From: Nostoc cf. commune SO-36
GTDB taxonomy: Bacteria > Cyanobacteriota > Cyanobacteriia > Cyanobacteriales > Nostocaceae
Direction: 5' to 3'
Assembly (NCBI RefSeq): GCF_023734775.1
Contig: NZ_AP025732.1
Span: forward strand, 5,020,501-5,084,500
DNA: 64,000 bases
Shown here: piece after piece, positions 17,203 through 26,468 of the stretch
Layout of the letters: every line of letters starts with the position of its first letter
Numbering within the stretch: position 1 is the first letter of the stretch
Program-made: the position numbers and the translations under genes
The notes under the pieces: generated by a model
The model's input: only the letters and a program-made list of their open reading frames with translations
Databases searched by the model: none
What the model was told of the DNA's origin: nothing

Positions 17203-19038
17203 CTACGGCACTTTCTGCTGCTCAATCACCTTACTCGGCGGAATCTCTTCAAGAGGAATCAGTGCTTCGATTACCGACTTCACAATTGGCGCGGCGACGG
17301 TAGAGCCATAAGCACTTTCTCCTTTTGGCTCATCCACCAGTGCGAACACTACATAGCGAGGAGATTCCACGGGCAAAATAGCCACGAAGCTGGTCATTCT
17401 AGCGCCCTTGATGTATCCACCATTAGGACTAGCTTTTTGGGCTGTACCAGTTTTACCTGCAATGCGATATCCGGGAATTTGTGACGCCTTTCCACTGCCT
17501 TCTTCAACAACAGTTTCCATCATTTCTACAACCTTTTGGGCTGTTGCGGCTGAGAAAATTTGGCGGGGGATGGTGTGAGTCGGTGAATCATGAATCTGCC
17601 CTTTGCTATCAATCAGCCCTTGAACTACATGGGGTGTAACTAACTTACCGCCATTAGCTAAAGCACCATGCATTTGCACTAGCTGTAACGGTGTCATAGA
17701 AAAGCCTTGTCCAAAAGAAGTAGTAGCTGGTTCAATTGGCGAAGCGATAAATTCTTCTTGACTTTTGAGCCGACCACCAGCTTCAAAAGGTAAATCTGTA
17801 TCAACTTTTTGTCCTAGCCCCAAGCGTTCTAGCCAGTTGTAATAGATTGAAGGCTTTAAACGTTGGATAATTTGCACCATGCCAATATTGCTGGAATATT
17901 GCAAAATCTGAGCGATGCTGATTCGCCCATAACCATTATTCATCGCATTTTTGATGGTGTAATTAGCTACTCGAACAGAACCGGAGTCATTAAACATATC
18001 ATCTGGTTTGATGACGCCATTTTCTAGAGCGATCGCTACATTCAAAGGCTTAAAAGTCGATCCCGGTTCATAAAGATCCGCCACTGTCCAGTTTTTAAAT
18101 AGCGAGATATCAGCTTTACCGTATTCATTAGGGTTATAAGTAGGCTGAGAAACGAGGGCGAGTAAGGAACCATCCAACGCATCCATAACAATTACCGCCC
18201 CACGTTTAGCATCAAACTTTTCCATCTGTTGTTTGAGTGCAACGCGGGCAATTCTTTGCAGACGGCTATCGATAGTGAGTTGTAATCGCAAATCGTCAAA
18301 ATGCAAAAAACCTTCGGGCGCATAATCCGGCATCAGAGTCCCATTCCCCGACCGACTGAGCCGCACCGTTTGCACAGGACGTTCTAGCAACTTCTCTTGA
18401 GAATATTCCACACCAGCTTGACCACGGCGGTCAACATTTACGTAGCCCACCACATCAGAAACCAAATCGTCTGGCGGATAATATCGGGAGTATTTTTGAG
18501 CCCACTCCAAGCCATTTAAGCGCAAAGAGATGACGCGATCAATATTTTCTTCTGCTAAGGCTGGGGCAATTATAATTCCGCTTTTTTTGCTTTGAAAAGT
18601 TTTCACCAACTCAGCAGCATCTTTTGCCAAAATTGGGGCAAGTCGCTCTGCTATATCTTCATTAGACTTATCAAACAGCTTAGGATGAGCGTACAAAGTA
18701 TATACAGGACGGTCAATCGCCAAAAGATTACTTTTGCGGTCTACCACCGGGCGACGAGGCATAAAAGGTCGCAAATTCACCATTTGCTGGTTGCGTGCCT
18801 GCTGAGTTAACTTTGGCCCCTTGACAATTTGTAGGTTATACAAATTGATACCCAACCCCAGCCCTACTGCCATTAATATGCCCCATACTATGAACAGCCG
18901 GGACTTGGTGTTAGATGTTTGGTTTTGGAAATTAGAAGCTAATTTTCCCAAAAAGCTTTGTTTATAACCCCTTTGTTGCCTTGTGAGTCCTGGATTGCGA
19001 AACTTTCTAAATTTTGTTCTGCTTGGTGACTTCTGCAT
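17203..19038 (-). CDS. ftsI: Peptidoglycan D,D-transpeptidase FtsI (PBP3)
   Basis: 611-residue class B penicillin-binding protein of the septum. A long basic cytoplasmic N terminus is followed by one membrane helix (IVWGILMAVGLGLGINLYNLQIV, from about residue 49), a pedestal domain with RPVVDRKSNLLA, and a transpeptidase domain with the SxxK motif STFK near 323, SSN near 380 and KTGTAQ near 527. AAAGGACG lies just upstream of the ATG as ribosome-binding site. A smaller FtsL-like gene sits upstream on the same strand, as in division clusters. Essential in cell division. Intact. Confidence 0.93.
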   Translation of the reverse strand: MQKSPSRTKFRKFRNPGLTRQQRGYKQSFLGKLASNFQNQTSNTKSRLFIVWGILMAVGLGLGINLYNLQIVKGPKLTQQARNQQMVNLRPFMPRRPVVDRKSNLLAIDRPVYTLYAHPKLFDKSNEDIAERLAPILAKDAAELVKTFQSKKSGIIIAPALAEENIDRVISLRLNGLEWAQKYSRYYPPDDLVSDVVGYVNVDRRGQAGVEYSQEKLLERPVQTVRLSRSGNGTLMPDYAPEGFLHFDDLRLQLTIDSRLQRIARVALKQQMEKFDAKRGAVIVMDALDGSLLALVSQPTYNPNEYGKADISLFKNWTVADLYEPGSTFKPLNVAIALENGVIKPDDMFNDSGSVRVANYTIKNAMNNGYGRISIAQILQYSSNIGMVQIIQRLKPSIYYNWLERLGLGQKVDTDLPFEAGGRLKSQEEFIASPIEPATTSFGQGFSMTPLQLVQMHGALANGGKLVTPHVVQGLIDSKGQIHDSPTHTIPRQIFSAATAQKVVEMMETVVEEGSGKASQIPGYRIAGKTGTAQKASPNGGYIKGARMTSFVAILPVESPRYVVFALVDEPKGESAYGSTVAAPIVKSVIEALIPLEEIPPSKVIEQQKVP

Positions 19039-19349
19039 TGAGTTCGTCCTTTGTCATTTGTCTTTTGCCATAAGCCACAAGCCTGAGTCGTAATGACTAA
19101 TGACAAATGACAAATGACTCTTAGCCTTTTACCAATTCTGCAAAATAAAGCTACAGATGCAAGAGTTGGAAACTCAGATTACAGCGCTTTTCATCTATTT
19201 GAACCACATCTTCGTCAAGTAGTAGCGAAGAGAAAAAGGGGCAGGGAGCAGGGGGAAAATCCCATAAATAATAAATTTGTTTGCTCTGAAACCCTTTTTC
19301 CAGGGTAATTCCAATATCTTTCTCCCCTGCCCCCTGCCTTTTGAGTCAA
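19039..19349. other. Spacer between FtsL-like gene and ftsI
   Basis: 311 bp containing poly-pyrimidine tracts (CCCCTGCCCCCTGCC type) and the duplicated TGACAAATGACAAATGAC-like words often seen between cyanobacterial genes. I see no credible gene; a 64-codon plus-strand frame here is not supported by any motif. Confidence 0.5.
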
Positions 19350-20024
19350 CTAGTATCCCAATGGCGCGAGTGTCTGCTGTTGGGTTTCCGAATTTGGCGT
19401 TGTATTAGACAATGCTGGCTTAGAACTCTGAGATTCTGGAGATAAGAAAATCATCCCTTCAGGAGTTGGCGATACCAACCCTGCTGCTGGTTGTTCTGCT
19501 TCGTCAGCCATTTTATTTTTCAGCGTCGCATTAGTTGTTGTTAGCAGCCGCTCATGACGTTGAAGGTTTTGCAGTCTGCGATATGATTTACCCCACATTT
19601 CTTGGGAATATACTGTCCAGCCATAAACAGCAAGTGTCGATGCTACTAACAAGAACGCCAAAACTGACGAATAACGATGAAAAGTGTACAAGCGTAGTAA
19701 CCACAAAGGTGTTGCTCCAGAATTAGGCATCGTGGGAATGCGAATAAAATCTAGCCCCGGACTCTTCTGTTTTGCGCTCGACTGCTCATTATTTGAAACT
19801 TGTTGTCTACCCGACTCTTTTACCGATTTGGATATAACTGCCTCATTTGTGGGAGAAACCGCTAATTTTTTTGAGGAACGCTGTCGTCTTTGAGACGATA
19901 CTGGTGTAGAAGCGCTCCGTGCTACTGATTCTATACGCACAGAGCGTCGCCTTCCTAAAGAAAGGATAGAATTTCCGAACCAATTACCCCTTGTAGAAAC
20001 AGTAGATTTACGAGCAACTACCAT
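19350..20024 (-). CDS. FtsL-like septal membrane protein
   Basis: 224 residues: a basic, low-complexity, Ser/Arg-rich cytoplasmic region (1-105), one membrane helix (YSSVLAFLLVASTLAVYGWTV, about 118-138), then a short coiled coil (LQNLQRHERLLTTTNATLKNKMADE) with a leucine-zipper-like heptad pattern, and a Pro/Ser/Gln tail. This architecture and its position directly upstream of ftsI match FtsL, the bitopic divisome protein that is poorly conserved in sequence. The assignment rests on topology and context. Confidence 0.65.
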   Translation of the reverse strand: MVVARKSTVSTRGNWFGNSILSLGRRRSVRIESVARSASTPVSSQRRQRSSKKLAVSPTNEAVISKSVKESGRQQVSNNEQSSAKQKSPGLDFIRIPTMPNSGATPLWLLRLYTFHRYSSVLAFLLVASTLAVYGWTVYSQEMWGKSYRRLQNLQRHERLLTTTNATLKNKMADEAEQPAAGLVSPTPEGMIFLSPESQSSKPALSNTTPNSETQQQTLAPLGY

Positions 20025-20528
20025 AAATTTTTTTAGATGATAAATACTGTACTTTAGATTGATTGTCTTTATTGTCTGTTTTTGATGAGGTTAAAATCAC
20101 CTTCTGTGCAACAAGCACACCTAACAGACTATAACCCTTTTAACTTTTCTGATAGGTAGCTGTACCACTGTTTGCATCCCCTAGATATGCAATGTTTGCA
20201 ATCTAGTGATTAGAAACTGGATAGCTTGCTCTTTAGGCATCGCACCTAAAGTATGGCAACTTCGGGTAGCAAGGTGCAATACTCTGTGAAAAAAATAAAA
20301 TTTTTGCTATCATAGCCCCGTTTGCTAAATTATTTAGCAATTTCCGTCTTGATGCTGAGTTAAGAGAAACTAATTAGATGGCTGTATGATACGTAATTTC
20401 AAGAACAATACCCCAAAGGATTGTTTTTTTAAGTATGTAATCTCGCAGAATTTCAAAAAAGCAATAAATACGGTATCGTATTCAACAGGCGAAAAATTGT
20501 TTTAGCCACAATTGGTGAAAGAGGAGTT
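20025..20528. promoter_or_regulatory. 504-bp intergenic region with perfect palindrome
   Basis: TTGCTAAAT-T-ATTTAGCAA at 20322-20340 is a perfect 9-bp inverted repeat followed by a short T-rich stretch; it could be a terminator or an operator. A weaker hairpin, TTTAGG-catcgca-CCTAAA, lies near 20235-20252. The region carries the divergent promoters of the FtsL-like gene and the lipoprotein gene. No gene seen. Confidence 0.4.
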
Positions 20529-20717
20529 ATGAAAACAAAAATCTTTGGTTTTGCTCTAATGTTAAGTCTGGCTGCAATGCTCGGAGCCTGTGAAGGTGGT
20601 GGTGGTGATGGTGCTGGTACTGCTACCCCAGCGGCTACAGGTGAACCAACTGATGCACCTGCTGGTGGGTCTACTCCTGTCATTACTCCCGTAGCGACTC
20701 CTACTACGACTCCTTGA
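20529..20717 (+). CDS. Small Gly/Thr/Pro-rich lipoprotein
   Basis: 62 residues. Signal peptide MKTKIFGFALMLSLAAMLGAC with the lipobox LGAC (acylated Cys at 21), then a Gly run and an Ala/Thr/Pro-rich low-complexity tail of about 40 residues. A strong ribosome site, GAGGAG, lies five bases before the ATG. It is probably a membrane-anchored extracytoplasmic peptide. Function unknown; short lipoproteins with such tails are common in Nostocales. Confidence 0.75.
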   Translation: MKTKIFGFALMLSLAAMLGACEGGGGDGAGTATPAATGEPTDAPAGGSTPVITPVATPTTTP

Positions 20718-20862
20718 TAAGGCATTTTAAACTTTAGTTTAAATCACGCCCAGAACTGCTTGGTTACAGCTTTTCTCACTACATAGCTTGAATTAATTAG
20801 GTTCACGTAAAAACCTGCATTTTTGTATTGGTACATTGGAGCCTAAAGTTTCCTAAAATCAG

Positions 20863-21034
20863 CTAAGTAGGGCAGGAAGTAGAGGACACTGGTAAAGAGG
20901 CTTATTTCCTCAACCAAGTGTCCGCCTGAAATTCCCACCTGATCAAGCCTTGTTTCTAATACAAGGGAGTTGAGTGAATCTAAGCTATTTTGTAGGCAAG
21001 ATACTTCCCTCGTTTGGTATTTTAAATTGCTTAG
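20863..21034 (+). ncRNA. Candidate structured RNA, about 172 nt
   Basis: Nested complementary segments in a gene-free region: CTAAG 20863-20867 with CTTAG 21030-21034; GGAAGTA 20875-20881 with TACTTCC 21002-21008; GGACACT-GGT 20884-20893 with ACC-A-AGTGTCC 20913-20923, closing on GAGG 20897-20900 with CCTC 20908-20911; and CCTTGT 20948-20953 with ACAAGG 20961-20966. An outer stem enclosing internal hairpins at this size is compatible with a 6S-like or other small RNA, but I recognise no conserved family sequence. Strand is a guess. Confidence 0.35.
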
Positions 21035-21222
21035 ACTACTAAATTTTGAGAGGGCAAAACAATTTATCACGATCGCTGGCAATTGCTTTTGAGCATTCCC
21101 TGTAGTCTATTCCATATCAGAAAAGACCTGGTGATGTCCGTTGATATTGCCAGATTTTTATTGGAAAAATTTCGGTATGGGAAAACAGATTCTCATCCGG
21201 CGTTGTGAACGGAGTTTAAAAG

Positions 21223-21555
21223 ATGGGGAGAGTTAGAACGAGAAAGGCGATAAAATTACTGAGTTTGGTTGTAATTCCTGTAACTTTAGTTATCTTAAGT
21301 AGCAATTGGGGATCAGAGGTAATAGCGTTACCGCCACCAGAGGATACCCCAGAAGAAATATTACGGACAAAGATTATCATAGAAGCGCGATCGCCTATTG
21401 ATGGAAAATTACTAACAGCTGCCGAATACATACAATTACAAGCGCAGCTCCAACTTGCCCCGCCCCCAAAACTAGACCCCAAAATTCGGGATCAGATTTT
21501 CTTGCTTCGCCTACGTAAAACCTTACTTCAGTTTTTCCCATTTTTAAATTTTTGA
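21223..21555 (+). CDS. Conserved hypothetical exported protein upstream of glgB
   Basis: 110 residues. Basic start and hydrophobic helix (LLSLVVIPVTLVILSSNWGSEVIA) forming a signal peptide or anchor, then PPPEDTPEEILRTKIIIEARSPIDGKLLTAAEYIQLQAQLQ, a short conserved-looking core, and KIRDQIFLLRLRKTLLQFFPFLNF at the end. I recall this as a cyanobacterial protein of unknown function. It precedes glgB by 165 bp in the same direction. No function assigned. Confidence 0.65.
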   Translation: MGRVRTRKAIKLLSLVVIPVTLVILSSNWGSEVIALPPPEDTPEEILRTKIIIEARSPIDGKLLTAAEYIQLQAQLQLAPPPKLDPKIRDQIFLLRLRKTLLQFFPFLNF

Positions 21556-21720
21556 TAAATTCGTCATTTGTCATTCATCCTCTGCCTAATGCCCCATTCC
21601 CGATTCCCCATTCTGATGTAGGATAACGGTGACGACAAAATTGCAAATAAATGTAAAGAATATATATAGATATTAAAAAAGTAGATTTAGTCAATCACGT
21701 TATTTCACTTAGGTAGCTTC

Positions 21721-24012
21721 ATGTCCATGACCACGATCGCCCCTGAACAGGTTAACAGCATCGTTTGGAATCAGCATAACGATCCCTTTGAAATATTAGG
21801 TTCTCATCCCATAGAACAAGACGGTAAAACTGTCTGGGCTGTGCGGGCCTACTTACCAAATGCAAGTGCAGCATGGGTGGTTCTTCCTGAACAACGCAAG
21901 GAATACCCCATGCAAACAGTGCATCATCCTCACTTTTTTGAATGCACGATTGACACTCCAGAACTGGCAAACTACCAGTTACGGATTAAAGAAGGGGAAC
22001 ATGAGCGTGTCACTTATGACCCTTACGCTTTCCGTTCTCCCAACTTGACAGACTTTGATTTGCATTTGTTTAGTGAAGGCAACCATCATCGGATATACGA
22101 AAAATTGGGAGCGCACCCCACGGTAATAGGCGGCGTTAAAGGCGTTTATTTTGCAGTTTGGGCACCCAACGCCCGTAATGTTTCATTGCTAGGAGACTTC
22201 AACCTCTGGGATGGGCGCAAACACCAGATGCGTAAAGGCCCCACTGGAGTTTGGGAATTGTTTATTCCTGAAATCGGTGTGGGAGAGCATTACAAATATG
22301 AAATCAAAAATTTTGAAGGACACATTTATGAAAAATCCGATCCCTACGGATTTCAGCAAGAACCCCGCCCGAAAACCGCATCCATTGTCACTGATTTAGA
22401 TTCTTACAGTTGGGATGATGAAAGCTGGATGGAAAAGCGGCGTCACACTGACCCCCTCACCCAGCCCGTCTCTGTCTATGAAGTGCATTTAGGCTCTTGG
22501 TTACACGCTTCAAGTGCCGAACCAGCTAAACTACCAAATGGTGAAACTGAACCGGTAGTTATCGTTTCTGAATTGAAACCGGGCGCACGCTTCCTTACCT
22601 ACCGCGAACTAGCTGACCGACTAATTCCATACATCAAAGAATTAGGATACACGCATATAGAAATGCTGCCCATTGCAGAGCATCCCTTTGATGGCTCTTG
22701 GGGTTATCAAGTAACTGGGTACTATGCCCCCACCTCCCGTTTTGGCACTCCCGAAGATTTCATGTATTTTGTTGACAAATGTCACCAAAATGATATAGGG
22801 GTAATTGTAGATTGGGTTCCTGGTCACTTCCCCAAAGATGGACATGGTTTAGCTTTCTTTGATGGTAGCCACCTGTACGAACATGCTGACCCCCGTAAAG
22901 GCGAACATAAAGAATGGGGTACTTTGGTGTTCAACTATGGTCGCCATGAAGTTAGTAACTTCCTCGCAGCCAATGCCCTCTTTTGGTTTGACAAGTACCA
23001 CATTGATGGAATTCGTGTCGATGCTGTTGCCTCGATGCTCTATAACGACTATTGCCGCAAACCAGGAGAATGGCTGCCCAATAAGTACGGCGGTAGAGAA
23101 AACCTAGAAGCAGCAGATTTTCTCCGTCAGGTAAATCACATTATCTTTAGCTATTTCCCCGGTATTCTTTCAATTGCTGAAGAATCCACTTCTTGGCCAA
23201 TGGTATCTTGGCCTACCTATACAGGCGGATTGGGCTTTAACTTGAAGTGGGATATGGGCTGGATGCACGATATGCTGGATTACTTCAGCATGGATCCTTG
23301 GTTCCGCCAGTTCCATCAAAACAACATCACCTTTAGTATGTGGTACAACCACACCGAGAACTTCATGCTGGCTCTCTCCCACGATGAAGTGGTGCATGGT
23401 AAGAGCAATATCATCGGCAAAATGCCGGGGGATACATGGCAGAAGTTAGCTAATATCCGTTGTTTATTTAGCTATATGTTTGCTCACCCAGGCAAGAAAA
23501 CCATGTTTATGAGCATGGAGTTTGGGCAGTGGAGTGAGTGGAATGCTTGGGCTGATCTGGAGTGGCATTTATTGCAGCATGAAGGCCACCAACAGTTAAA
23601 AACATTTTTCCGGGAATTGAACCATCTCTACCGTTCTGAGCCAGTTTTGTATACCCAGGATTTTGCTGAACCGGGGTTTGAGTGGATTGATTGTAGCGAT
23701 AACCGCCATAGTGTAGTTTCCTTCATTCGTCGCGACAAGGATTCTGATGATTTTGCGATCGTCGTTTGCAATTTTACACCGCAACCCCATTCTCATTACC
23801 GCATCGGTGTACCACAAAAGGGATTTTATACGGAGTTGTTCAATAGTGATGCGCGTCAGTATGGCGGCAGCAATATGGGCAACTTAGGCGGTAAGTGGAC
23901 AGATGATTGGTCTTCGCACAGTCGTCCTTATTCTTTGGATTTGTGTTTGCCACCTTTGGGTGTGTTGATTCTCAAGTTGGATAAGAAGAAGACTGCTGAG
24001 ATGATGGGATAA
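21721..24012 (+). CDS. glgB: 1,4-alpha-glucan branching enzyme
   Basis: 763-residue GH13 glycogen branching enzyme, making alpha-1,6 branches in glycogen. N-terminal N1 and CBM48 modules (WAPNARNVSLLGDFNLWDGRKHQM), then the catalytic barrel: EMLPIAEHPFDGSWGYQVTGYYAPTSRFG, DWVPGHFPKDGHG, GIRVDAVASML with nucleophile Asp near 434, IAEESTSWP with acid Glu near 488 and LSHDEVVHGK. Full length for the family. Intact. Confidence 0.97.
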   Translation: MSMTTIAPEQVNSIVWNQHNDPFEILGSHPIEQDGKTVWAVRAYLPNASAAWVVLPEQRKEYPMQTVHHPHFFECTIDTPELANYQLRIKEGEHERVTYDPYAFRSPNLTDFDLHLFSEGNHHRIYEKLGAHPTVIGGVKGVYFAVWAPNARNVSLLGDFNLWDGRKHQMRKGPTGVWELFIPEIGVGEHYKYEIKNFEGHIYEKSDPYGFQQEPRPKTASIVTDLDSYSWDDESWMEKRRHTDPLTQPVSVYEVHLGSWLHASSAEPAKLPNGETEPVVIVSELKPGARFLTYRELADRLIPYIKELGYTHIEMLPIAEHPFDGSWGYQVTGYYAPTSRFGTPEDFMYFVDKCHQNDIGVIVDWVPGHFPKDGHGLAFFDGSHLYEHADPRKGEHKEWGTLVFNYGRHEVSNFLAANALFWFDKYHIDGIRVDAVASMLYNDYCRKPGEWLPNKYGGRENLEAADFLRQVNHIIFSYFPGILSIAEESTSWPMVSWPTYTGGLGFNLKWDMGWMHDMLDYFSMDPWFRQFHQNNITFSMWYNHTENFMLALSHDEVVHGKSNIIGKMPGDTWQKLANIRCLFSYMFAHPGKKTMFMSMEFGQWSEWNAWADLEWHLLQHEGHQQLKTFFRELNHLYRSEPVLYTQDFAEPGFEWIDCSDNRHSVVSFIRRDKDSDDFAIVVCNFTPQPHSHYRIGVPQKGFYTELFNSDARQYGGSNMGNLGGKWTDDWSSHSRPYSLDLCLPPLGVLILKLDKKKTAEMMG

Positions 24013-24140
24013 ACAAGAGGGGAAAAGGTTAAAGGGATGAACAGGTCGCGCCAATTGCGGGCGAGGTTTTTACCTTTTCCCCTTCCCCTTCTTCATAGGA
24101 GTTCGCGGGATGCGGGAAACTCAGCGTCTTCAGACCTGAG
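24013..24140. other. 5' flank of intron, possible transposon left-end hairpin
   Basis: CTCA-G-cg-TCT-tc-AGA-cc-TGAG at 24120-24140 is an imperfect hairpin directly abutting the intron 5' end. It could be the glgB terminator or the left-end hairpin of an IS200/IS605-type element. No tnpB N-terminal coding sequence is visible here. Confidence 0.35.
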
Positions 24141-25053
24141 GTGCGATTCGTTCACTCGAAATGAATAGAAATGTTCAGGGATGAGTGACATTTGAGAGAT
24201 AACCCTTAATGGGTGGAGTCCGCACTTTAATCTCTCTCAGATGATAACTGAATCACCCTCATGGTTATTCCTATGAAAAGTCCCTCTCCATAGGTGCAAC
24301 GGTAACAGCATCATCCCTACGGTAGCGACTAGCCATCAATCCGTAAAGCGGGATGAAAAGGAGGAACAACTGGCAGCCTAAGCTGGTTCCCCCTGCCTCT
24401 TATCAACCGATTAAATTCGGTAATAACAGGATGGTCTAACTACTACTCAACAGTTGTAAGTAAGGTTATCTTTTCTGACTTAGATAATCTCATGTATCCA
24501 AAGCTAAAGGCTTGGGCGCAACACCGCCACCCCCAGAAGTCCGGGGGATGGGTGTCAAAGAAATATTGGCAAACTATAGGCGGTGATAATTGGGTATTCG
24601 CAACCAGGCAGAAGGGTAAAAACCCGATGCGGTTACGGTCACACACGGAAACAAAGATTATCCGTCATGTGAAAGTTAAAGGCGATTCCAGTCCCTACGA
24701 TGGAAACCTAATTTACTGGAGTTCAAGAATGGGAAAACATCCCGAAACGACCTTAAGAATGGCAACGCTCCTAAAGTCACAAAAAGGGAAATGTACCCAC
24801 TGCGGAATGTACTTCCGAGAGGAAGATGTACTTGAGATTGACCACATAACCCCCAAAAGTTTGGGAGGCAAAGACGAATATAAAAATCTCCAGATATTAC
24901 ACAGACACTGCCACGATGAAAAGACAACTGAGGATGGTTCAGTTGTGAAGTACACATGACAATGTGCCGAATCATTGAGGAGCCGTGTAATGGGAAACTA
25001 TTAAGCACGGTTTTGAAGACCAACGGGGTTGGTGACAACCTCGTTGAGTTTAC
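24141..25053 (+). mobile_element. Group II intron with internally deleted ORF
   Basis: The 5' boundary GTGCGATTCG at 24141 matches the GUGYG start of group II introns, followed by domain I-like sequence. Domain V is visible as a 34-nt hairpin at 24980-25013 (GAGCCGTG...GGGAAAC...CACGGTTT), with its catalytic-triad-type base and GAAA-like loop, and domain VI as AACGGGGTTG-gtga-CAACCTCGTT just after it. The 3' end falls near 25053. A full intron of this type carries a reverse-transcriptase ORF of about 1.7 kb; only its 3' end (24492-24959) remains. It is likely immobile on its own but might still splice or be moved in trans. Confidence 0.8.
24492..24959 (+). pseudogene. Group II intron-encoded protein, C-terminal fragment (X/HNH)
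   Basis: 155 codons matching the C-terminal end of an intron maturase: the end of domain X (LYPKLKAWAQHRHP-like, WVSKKYW), DNA-binding region IIRHVKVKGDSSPYDGNLIYW, and an HNH endonuclease module with CTHCGMYF, LEIDHITPKSLGG and LHRHCHD. All reverse-transcriptase motifs, including YxDD, are missing. The frame of this fragment is undamaged, which suggests the deletion is recent or that the HNH part is tolerated. Confidence 0.8.
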
Positions 25054-26185
25054 TAGGGAAGCGGCACGGGTAGTTTTAACCACCGAGGCATTTAAGTCTT
25101 TCAAAGAATTGAGAAACTTATACTTAAAAGGTGAATTACCTTTCAAACCAAAACCGCCTAGCTACCTAAAAGGGTCAAAGTTGTTCAAAGTTGCTTACCC
25201 CAATTCAGGAGGTCAAAGACCACTGATTGTTAATGGGCAGATTAGATTTTCTTTAGGGCTAACAGTTAGAAGATGGTTTGGAGTGTCTGAGTTTTTTCTC
25301 CCAATGCCATCAAACATTGACTACTCAAAGGTAAAAGAGTTTACGATTCTACCCAAGAATGGTGCTTTTTACCTGGAAATGTCCTATGAACAAGCCTTGC
25401 AAAAACACGAACTAGACATCAATCAGGCGTTGTCTATAGACCTTGGAACTGCTGACAATTTAGCTGCTTGTGTTGATACATTGGGTAATTCCTTGTTGAT
25501 TGATGCTCGTGCAATGAAAGCGATGAATCAACTATGGAATAAAAAGGTATCAACACGTAAAGAGAACAAGCCAGAAGCCTATTGGGACAACTGGTTAGAC
25601 CGTGTAACCCGTAAACGCAATCACCAAATGCGGGATGGTATCAACAAAGCAGCAAAATTAATTATTAACCACTGCCTTAGACATGGCATTGGCACTCTAG
25701 TAATTGGGTGGAACGAAGGCTTTAAATACTCTGCCAACATGGGTAGAGTTAATAATCAAAAGTTTGTTCAAATGCCTTTGGGTAAGCTAAAAAAACGATT
25801 GGAACAACTGTGTGATTTGCACAGCATTAGATTTATTGAAACAGAGGAATCCTACACGAGCAAGTCGAGCTTTTTAGATGGAGACTCCCTACCTGTTTAT
25901 GGTCAAAAGCCAGAAGGGTGGAAAGCATCTGGAAAGCGAGTTAAAAGAGGGCTGTATAGGAGCGCGAATGGTTCAATTGTGAACGCGGACTTGAACGGTA
26001 GCGCGAATATAATGCGAAAAGTAGCCAGCAATCTAAGCTTAGACTTAGGCTTACTGGGTAGGCGGTGTTTGACGACCGCAACGAGAGTTAGGCTTTGGAC
26101 ACTACCTAAGTTTACTCTGTCTGTAGAATCTCAGACCCTAAAGGGGCTGAGAGTGTCAATTATGAACAAGTTAGTAAATCAGTAA
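25054..26185 (+). pseudogene. tnpB: TnpB (IS200/IS605 family), 5'-truncated, no zinc ribbon
   Basis: The TnpB reading frame continues straight out of the intron 3' end; the first open ATG (24956) lies in the intron, so the native N terminus (roughly 80-100 residues) is absent. Remaining: EAFKSFKELRNLYLKGELPF, the RuvC-I Asp in LSIDLGTADN, the RuvC-II Glu in FIETEESYTSKSSF, and the RuvC-III Asp in NADLNGSANI. The CxxC zinc ribbon normally between RuvC-II and III is replaced by FLDGDSLPVYGQKPEGW, as in one cyanobacterial TnpB subgroup. TnpB is an RNA-guided nuclease; this copy is probably inactive unless its N terminus is supplied another way. Confidence 0.8.
26126..26159 (+). other. Likely TnpB right-end hairpin / omega-RNA 3' end
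   Basis: GAATCTCAG-accctaaagggg-CTGAGAGTGTCAA contains a 6-bp stem TCTCAG/CTGAGA with an inner CCC/GGG pairing. The GAAT...GAGTGTCAA frame resembles the conserved right end of cyanobacterial IS605-type elements, which also gives the scaffold end of the guide RNA. It overlaps the tnpB 3' coding region. The guide would be copied from sequence just after 26159. Confidence 0.55.
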
Positions 26186-26321
26186 TGCATAGTTGCAATA
26201 TTTATTTACAATATGTCTTATTAAAAGGGTATTTCAGCATCTCCCAAGTTTAGGTTACTTTCGAGTTGGGAAGGTAAAATCAGGGTTTGAAGCTATAATT
26301 ACACGATTTATCTGTTTGAGC

Positions 26322-26468
26322 ATGAACAAAAAATGGGCGGTCAAACGAATAACTATAAACTTGGCATCAAATGAAGCCAAGAACCTTGAAAAGTATTGTG
26401 AACAGACAGGCAGACCAGCAACGGATGTAATTCGAGAACTGATTCGAGCTTTGCCACTGACAAAATAA
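26322..26468 (+). CDS. Small ribbon-helix-helix-like protein, copy A
   Basis: 48 residues from the ATG at 26322 (MNKKWAVKRITINLA). KRITINLASNEAKNLEKYCEQTGRPATDVIRELIRALP has the beta-strand plus two-helix pattern of CopG/Arc-type DNA-binding proteins. It lies 163 bp past the tnpB right end and has a close relative in opposite orientation at 26878-27057. It could be an autoregulator or antitoxin; no toxin partner is seen next to it. Confidence 0.65.
   Translation: MNKKWAVKRITINLASNEAKNLEKYCEQTGRPATDVIRELIRALPLTK

Noticed and set aside
19114..19308. 64-codon plus-strand frame between ftsI and the FtsL-like gene
   Set aside because: Low-complexity spacer sequence with typical intergenic words; no motif or ribosome site.
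20843..21082. 79-codon minus-strand frame
   Set aside because: No recognisable protein features, and it coincides with the nested RNA-like stems, which explain the sequence better.
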